Shown one piece after another: positions 33,955-38,038 of a DNA stretch of 38,038 nt (position 1 is the stretch's first letter; every line of letters starts with the position of its first letter). A model generated the notes under the pieces. It had not been told where the DNA came from. It saw nothing but the letters and a program-made list of their open reading frames with translations, and ran no database searches. Made by a program: the position numbers and the translations under genes. The stretch is from assembly GCF_000447205.1 (NCBI RefSeq), contig NZ_AUWY01000096.1, positions 1 through 38,038 of the forward strand, written 5' to 3'. This DNA comes from Sphingobium ummariense RL-3. Lineage in GTDB: Bacteria > Pseudomonadota > Alphaproteobacteria > Sphingomonadales > Sphingomonadaceae.

Positions 33955-34622
33955 TCCCGATCATGCGCCTGATAATAGCCATAGGCTTCGTCCATGTCAT
34001 CGAAGACTGCAAAGCGCCCACCGGCAAGCACGGCTGCACGATCGCAATGCTCACGGATATATCTGTCGTTGTGCGAAACCATGATCATGGCACGGTCCTT
34101 TCGCTTCACGAACAGTTCGTCATAGCATCTCTGCTGGAACCGCGAGTCTCCGACCGCCACGATTTCATCGATCAGGAAGCAGTCGAACTCGACCGCGAGC
34201 GATATCCCGAAGCCAAGCCGCGCCCGCATGCCGGCGGAATAGGTTCTGACCGGCTCGCGCATATATTTGCCGAGTTCCGCGAAATCTTCGACCTTGTCCA
34301 CGGTCTCACTGATATCCGCGCCATAGACGCGGCAGATGAAGCGCAAATTGTCGGCGCCGGTCAACGATTGCTGGAACGCACCGGAAAAGGCCAGGGGCCA
34401 GGAAACCGACATGGTGCGGGTGATCCGCCCGGAGGACGGCTGCTCCACGCCGCCCAGCAGCCTGATGAGCGTGGATTTGCCAGCACCGTTTCGGCCCAGG
34501 ATCCCGATCTTCTCACCCTTGGCAATTCTGAAATCGACATCGCGGAATACGGTGCTCCACCCTGAACGCACCTTATAGCGCTTGGAAACCTTGTCGACAT
34601 TGATCATGCCGCCTTCGGTCAT
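33951..34622 (-). CDS. kpsT: Capsule polysaccharide ABC transporter ATP-binding protein KpsT
   Basis: A 223-residue ABC ATPase for export of capsular polysaccharide. It has Walker [15 protein letters not shown], an LSGGQ-equivalent [18 protein letters not shown] as usual in KpsT/Wzt, Walker [15 protein letters not shown] and the switch His in MVSHN. It ends at about 220 residues with no Wzt-like carbohydrate-binding C-terminal domain, so KpsT is favoured over Wzt. Start and stop overlap kpsM and the glycosyltransferase by four bases each. Confidence 0.92.
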
Positions 34623-35428
34623 GCGGGCACCAAATTCTGGCTGGCGTGGCGTATTTCGGTGAGCGCCAGGAAAGTGAAGGTCAGATTGATGAGGGCCATG
34701 TAGCCCAGGTCATAATGTGGGGTGAAATGGGATCCGAAAAAACCATCGCGCACACATTCGACGCCGTGCACCATAGGAAGATACAAAATCCATTTCTGGA
34801 ATTCCGGCGGCATGGCATCGACCAGGAATGCGGAGCCGGAAAGAGGGAAGAGAAGATAGGCGGTCGGATGCCAGAACTTATCGACCAATTCGCTGCGATG
34901 CGATAGCGCGCCCAGGAACATGGCAAGCGACATGCCCCACCAAGCGAGCATCAGCCATCCCTCGATCACTTTTAGCGGATCTTCGGGCAGGTTGAGCCAG
35001 CCGATCGCCGCGAAGAACAGGGTCAGGACCATAAATGACGTGGCGACGCCCACCGCTTCCAGCAGCAATCGCGCCGCGAAGATATCGACGATCTTCACGT
35101 TACGATGGTACATGAGCGAGAGATTGGGCGCGATGGAATCCACCAACCGCGATGGCATGTTACGCCAGATCAGCACACTGGAATAGCCCGTGACGGCAAA
35201 TGCGGCGATTGGCAAATCAGATCCGTGGACTGATTTCGTTGCAGTCCAAATGGCCGTCACGCCCAGAGTGAAGATCATGGGCTCCAGGAAGAGCCAGAGG
35301 AAACCTATGTTGTGACGGCCATACCGCGTGATGACTTCCCGCATAAGAAGCGCGCCAATAACCCGCCGCTGAATGGCCCAGGACCGCAGCAAGCGAGACT
35401 TCGGCGCCCCATCGACGTCGCCGGACAT
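34619..35428 (-). CDS. kpsM: Capsule polysaccharide ABC transporter permease KpsM
   Basis: A 269-residue ABC-2-type permease with about six membrane segments. The N-terminal [43 protein letters not shown] is typical of KpsM/BexB. Later segments are at about residues 120-145, 150-175, 190-210 and 240-258. It pairs with KpsT to move lipid-linked polysaccharide across the inner membrane. Its ATG shares one base with the kpsE stop (TGATG at 35426-35430), and its stop overlaps kpsT. Confidence 0.92.
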   Translation of the reverse strand: MSGDVDGAPKSRLLRSWAIQRRVIGALLMREVITRYGRHNIGFLWLFLEPMIFTLGVTAIWTATKSVHGSDLPIAAFAVTGYSSVLIWRNMPSRLVDSIAPNLSLMYHRNVKIVDIFAARLLLEAVGVATSFMVLTLFFAAIGWLNLPEDPLKVIEGWLMLAWWGMSLAMFLGALSHRSELVDKFWHPTAYLLFPLSGSAFLVDAMPPEFQKWILYLPMVHGVECVRDGFFGSHFTPHYDLGYMALINLTFTFLALTEIRHASQNLVPA

Positions 35429-36531
35429 CAGTCGTGATGCTCCTTGATACCCGCAAACAGCATCGTCAGGATGCCATAGACGACAAGGCCGATGGCCATG
35501 GTGCTCAAGATACCGCGCAACCGCTTGGGTTCGAGCGCATCATCCGGCGTGTCGGGCTGCACGATCCGCTCTACATAGGCGCGCTTGCGCCGCGCTTCGT
35601 TACGAGCTTCCTGCAGGGACGAAATCGCAGCGCCGAGTTCCTTGTCAGCCAGCTGGCTTTCCAGCTGCAGCCGCTGGAACTGGGCGGCGGATGCCGCCAG
35701 CGACTTCTGGCTGCCCGCGACGAGGCCGATCTGCTCGTTGATCTCCTTCCCCAGTTCCGACACGCGTGTCTGGAGGACAGGAATCTGCGGGTTCTGTGGC
35801 GTGAAGACGCGCAACTGCACCAGCTGCGTCTTGGTCGAAATGAGTTCATCCTGCAGCTTGGAAATCATCTGAAGCTGAACCGACGCCTGCTTCTCGGGAT
35901 CTACCACGCCTTCGCGGTTGCGGTAGTCGGACAAGGCGAGAGCCGCCTTGCGCGCGGCCTCTTTCGCCTCGTTCAATTCCGCCGTCGCATAGCCAACCAG
36001 ATCCTCGCGCGCGCGGCTATTGATCTTGTTGACCAGTGCTTCCGCCTGATCGAGCAGCCGGCGATTGATCTGATATGCATCCTGCGGGGAAAAAGCGCGG
36101 ACCTGCAAGGTGGCGATAGCCGAAAGCGGGTCGTACTTCACCTCGACCTTGTTCTCATAATATCGGAAAAGCTTTTCCGAGCTGCCGTTCCAGCCCATCG
36201 GATTGAAACGGTTAAGAATGGAGATTTCGCCATTGCCATAGGCCCGCGTGACCAAGCCCTGGCGGTTCAGCGTGTTCAGGGCGTCGCGCGACAGAATATA
36301 GTCATGCGTCGCAAAGCCTTCATTGCTGCTGGAGCCTCCACCCCCGGTCTTCAGCAACGCACCAAGTCCCGTGCTGGGCTCCTTTGACTGGCTGCGTACG
36401 ATGAAGCGCGATTCCGACATATATACATCGGAACTCAAGCCGAAATATACCGCGGCAACGGCAGTGGGAACAAGAACTGCCACGACGAAAAGCGTGGGCA
36501 ATTTACCGATTCGTTCAGGAATGTTTCTCAT
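35428..36531 (-). CDS. kpsE: Capsule export inner-membrane/periplasmic adaptor, KpsE family
   Basis: A 367-residue polysaccharide co-polymerase type protein. One membrane segment lies near the N-terminus (LPTLFVVAVLVPTAVAAVYFG). A large periplasmic part with long coiled coils follows (about 170-320, with AELNEAKEAARKAALALSDY and LQLESQLADKELGAAISSLQ). A second membrane segment is near the C-terminus (MAIGLVVYGILTMLF). KpsE links the KpsMT exporter to the outer-membrane channel. I prefer ATG 36531 over the in-frame codon at 36576 because the latter falls inside an inverted repeat in the promoter region. No outer-membrane KpsD/Wza partner is in the window. Confidence 0.88.
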   Translation of the reverse strand: MRNIPERIGKLPTLFVVAVLVPTAVAAVYFGLSSDVYMSESRFIVRSQSKEPSTGLGALLKTGGGGSSSNEGFATHDYILSRDALNTLNRQGLVTRAYGNGEISILNRFNPMGWNGSSEKLFRYYENKVEVKYDPLSAIATLQVRAFSPQDAYQINRRLLDQAEALVNKINSRAREDLVGYATAELNEAKEAARKAALALSDYRNREGVVDPEKQASVQLQMISKLQDELISTKTQLVQLRVFTPQNPQIPVLQTRVSELGKEINEQIGLVAGSQKSLAASAAQFQRLQLESQLADKELGAAISSLQEARNEARRKRAYVERIVQPDTPDDALEPKRLRGILSTMAIGLVVYGILTMLFAGIKEHHD

Positions 36532-36570
36532 CGGCACTCGACAGTCATTGGTTCGGCTGTGTGTTAGGAG

Positions 36571-36608
36571 GTGCACCTGTTAAAGTCCAGTGGATTGCGC
36601 AGGTGCAC
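36571..36608. promoter_or_regulatory. 9-bp inverted repeat between kpsE and ugd, operator candidate
   Basis: GTGCACCTG (36571-36579) and CAGGTGCAC (36600-36608) are perfect inverse copies 20 bases apart, centres 29 bp apart. Each arm also contains the palindrome GTGCAC. It lies between the divergent kpsE and ugd starts, 40-77 bases upstream of kpsE, a natural position for a regulator of capsule genes. Confidence 0.5.
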
Positions 36609-36713
36609 AATGGCCCGCAGAACGATGCCGACGAATCTGCAAGGCCGCCTTTGTAATCGCAAAGTAGCATGCTAGGGCGAGCCGCCAGTGTTTCTCGGGG
36701 GCGGCCAAGCATT

Positions 36714-38033
36714 ATGAAAATCACGATGATCGGCACGGGCTATGTGGGTTTGGTGTCAGGGGCGTGTTTTGCGGATTTTGGTCACGACGTGGTGTGCGTG
36801 GACAAGGACGCGGGGAAGATTGCGGCGATCGAATCGGGTCGGATGCCGATATACGAGCCTGGGCTGGACCATCTGGTGGGGAGCAATGCGGCGGCGGGCC
36901 GCTTGAGCTTCACGACGGACCTTGGCGAGGGGGTGAAGGGCGCGGACGCGATCTTCATCGCGGTGGGGACGCCGTCGCGCCGGGGAGACGGGCATGCGGA
37001 CCTGTCCTATGTCTATGCGGCGGCCAAGGAGATCGCGGCGGCGGTGGATGGCCCGACGGTGATCGTGACCAAGTCGACGGTGCCCGTCGGCACGGGCGAC
37101 GAGGTGGAGCGGATCGTGCGCGAGGCGCGGAGCGACGTGGAGATCGCGGTGGTTTCCAACCCCGAGTTCCTGCGCGAGGGCGCGGCGATCGGCGATTTCA
37201 AGCGGCCCGACCGGGTGGTGGTGGGCACCACCGGCGACCAGCGCGCGATCGACGTGATGGCGCAGATCTACCGGCCGCTGAACCTCAACCAGGCGCCGGT
37301 GATGTTCACCGGGCGGCGCACCGCCGAACTCATCAAATATGCCGCCAACGCCTTCCTCGCCACCAAGATCACCTTCATCAACGAGATGGCGGACCTGTGC
37401 GAGGCGGTGGGCGCCGAGGTGCAGGACGTGGCGCGCGGCATTGGCCTCGACAACCGCATCGGTTCCAAGTTCCTCCATGCCGGGCCCGGCTATGGCGGCT
37501 CCTGCTTTCCCAAGGACACGCTGGCCCTGGTCAAGACCGGCCAGGACCATGACGCCCCGATCCGCATCGTCGAGACGGTGGTGCAGGTCAACGACCTCAG
37601 GAAGCGCGCCATGGGCCGCAAGATCGTCAAGGCGCTCGGCGGCGAGGCCCGCGGCAAGACCGTCGCCCTGCTCGGCCTCACCTTCAAGCCCAACACCGAC
37701 GACATGCGCGACGCCCCCAGCATCGCCATCGTCCAGGCGCTCGAAGATGCCGGCGCCACCATCGTCGCCTATGATCCCGAGGGCATGGACGTCGCCGCAC
37801 CGCTGATGCCACAGGTCACCATGGCAAAGGACGCCTATGAGGCCGCCAAAGGCGCCGACGCGCTCGTCCTCGTCACCGAATGGGACGCCTTCCGCGCCCT
37901 CGATCTCAAGCGCCTCGCCGCCTCCATGAACCAGCCAACCCTCGTCGACCTGCGCAACATATACCCCATTCAGGAAGCCCAAAACGCCGGCTTCACCCTC
38001 TCTCGCGTCGGCGGAAAAGGTACCGAAAAGTGA
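36714..38033 (+). CDS. ugd: UDP-glucose 6-dehydrogenase
   Basis: A 439-residue enzyme that oxidises UDP-glucose twice to UDP-glucuronate, a precursor of acidic capsule sugars. The NAD loop MIGTGYVGLVSGACFADFGH starts at residue 5. Others are VGTPSRRGDGHADLSYV, STVPVGTGDEVE, NPEFLREGAAIGDFKRPDR, AELIKYAANAFLATKITFINE, the catalytic Cys264 in GPGYGGSCFPKDT, and GLTFKPNTDDMRDAPS. Start ATG 36714 places the Rossmann loop at the usual distance; an upstream in-frame ATG at 36669 sits in a palindrome. Codon preference changes along the gene (see findings). It diverges from the kps genes. Confidence 0.96.
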   Translation: MKITMIGTGYVGLVSGACFADFGHDVVCVDKDAGKIAAIESGRMPIYEPGLDHLVGSNAAAGRLSFTTDLGEGVKGADAIFIAVGTPSRRGDGHADLSYVYAAAKEIAAAVDGPTVIVTKSTVPVGTGDEVERIVREARSDVEIAVVSNPEFLREGAAIGDFKRPDRVVVGTTGDQRAIDVMAQIYRPLNLNQAPVMFTGRRTAELIKYAANAFLATKITFINEMADLCEAVGAEVQDVARGIGLDNRIGSKFLHAGPGYGGSCFPKDTLALVKTGQDHDAPIRIVETVVQVNDLRKRAMGRKIVKALGGEARGKTVALLGLTFKPNTDDMRDAPSIAIVQALEDAGATIVAYDPEGMDVAAPLMPQVTMAKDAYEAAKGADALVLVTEWDAFRALDLKRLAASMNQPTLVDLRNIYPIQEAQNAGFTLSRVGGKGTEK

Positions 38034-38038
38034 AGAAA

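Overview
The window looks like chromosomal DNA of a high-GC alphaproteobacterium, most likely a sphingomonad (Sphingomonas/Sphingobium/Novosphingobium-like). This is inferred from the strong C/G third-position bias, a FixL/FixJ pair, the B12 gene set and the multidomain glycosyltransferase style; I could not run a search. No tRNA, rRNA, insertion sequence or CRISPR array was seen.

Region 1 (1-6583) is a B12 locus built around two back-to-back cobalamin riboswitches. Leftward: riboswitch, TonB-dependent B12 receptor (btuB), a DUF1636 Cys-rich protein and cobT (cut by the left edge). Rightward: riboswitch, a small membrane protein, cobO and cobB, joined by ATGA/GTGA overlaps. Two near-identical promoters fill the 86-bp gap between the riboswitches, each ending just before its aptamer.

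Region 2 (6609-9605) is a leftward trio of sulfotransferase-like, SGNH-hydrolase-like and sulfotransferase genes, visibly richer in A+T in places and probably acquired.

Region 3 (9643-16699) is an oxygen-response block: universal stress protein, heme-PAS kinase FixL and regulator FixJ leftward; a small conserved-looking protein and a GNAT acetyltransferase rightward; D-lactate dehydrogenase-like and OmpW-like genes leftward; and hemN (oxygen-independent coproporphyrinogen oxidase) rightward. The ompW/hemN intergenic region carries two FixK2-type boxes 22 bp apart, which ties the block to low-oxygen control.

Region 4 (17092-38033) is a surface-polysaccharide locus. It holds an acyltransferase, a sulfotransferase, two giant multidomain glycosyltransferases (1108 and 1343 aa), a 1164-aa sulfotransferase/coiled-coil fusion, dTDP-rhamnose genes rfbA-rfbC-rfbD (no rfbB here), a GT4 glycosyltransferase, the ABC capsule exporter kpsT-kpsM-kpsE, and UDP-glucose dehydrogenase. 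The genes together suggest a rhamnose/uronate-containing, possibly sulfated polymer exported by an ABC-type capsule system. The most unusual element is a short aromatic/PDV module shared by both giant glycosyltransferases (N-terminal, in tandem) and the coiled-coil sulfotransferase (C-terminal, single), which may physically link them.
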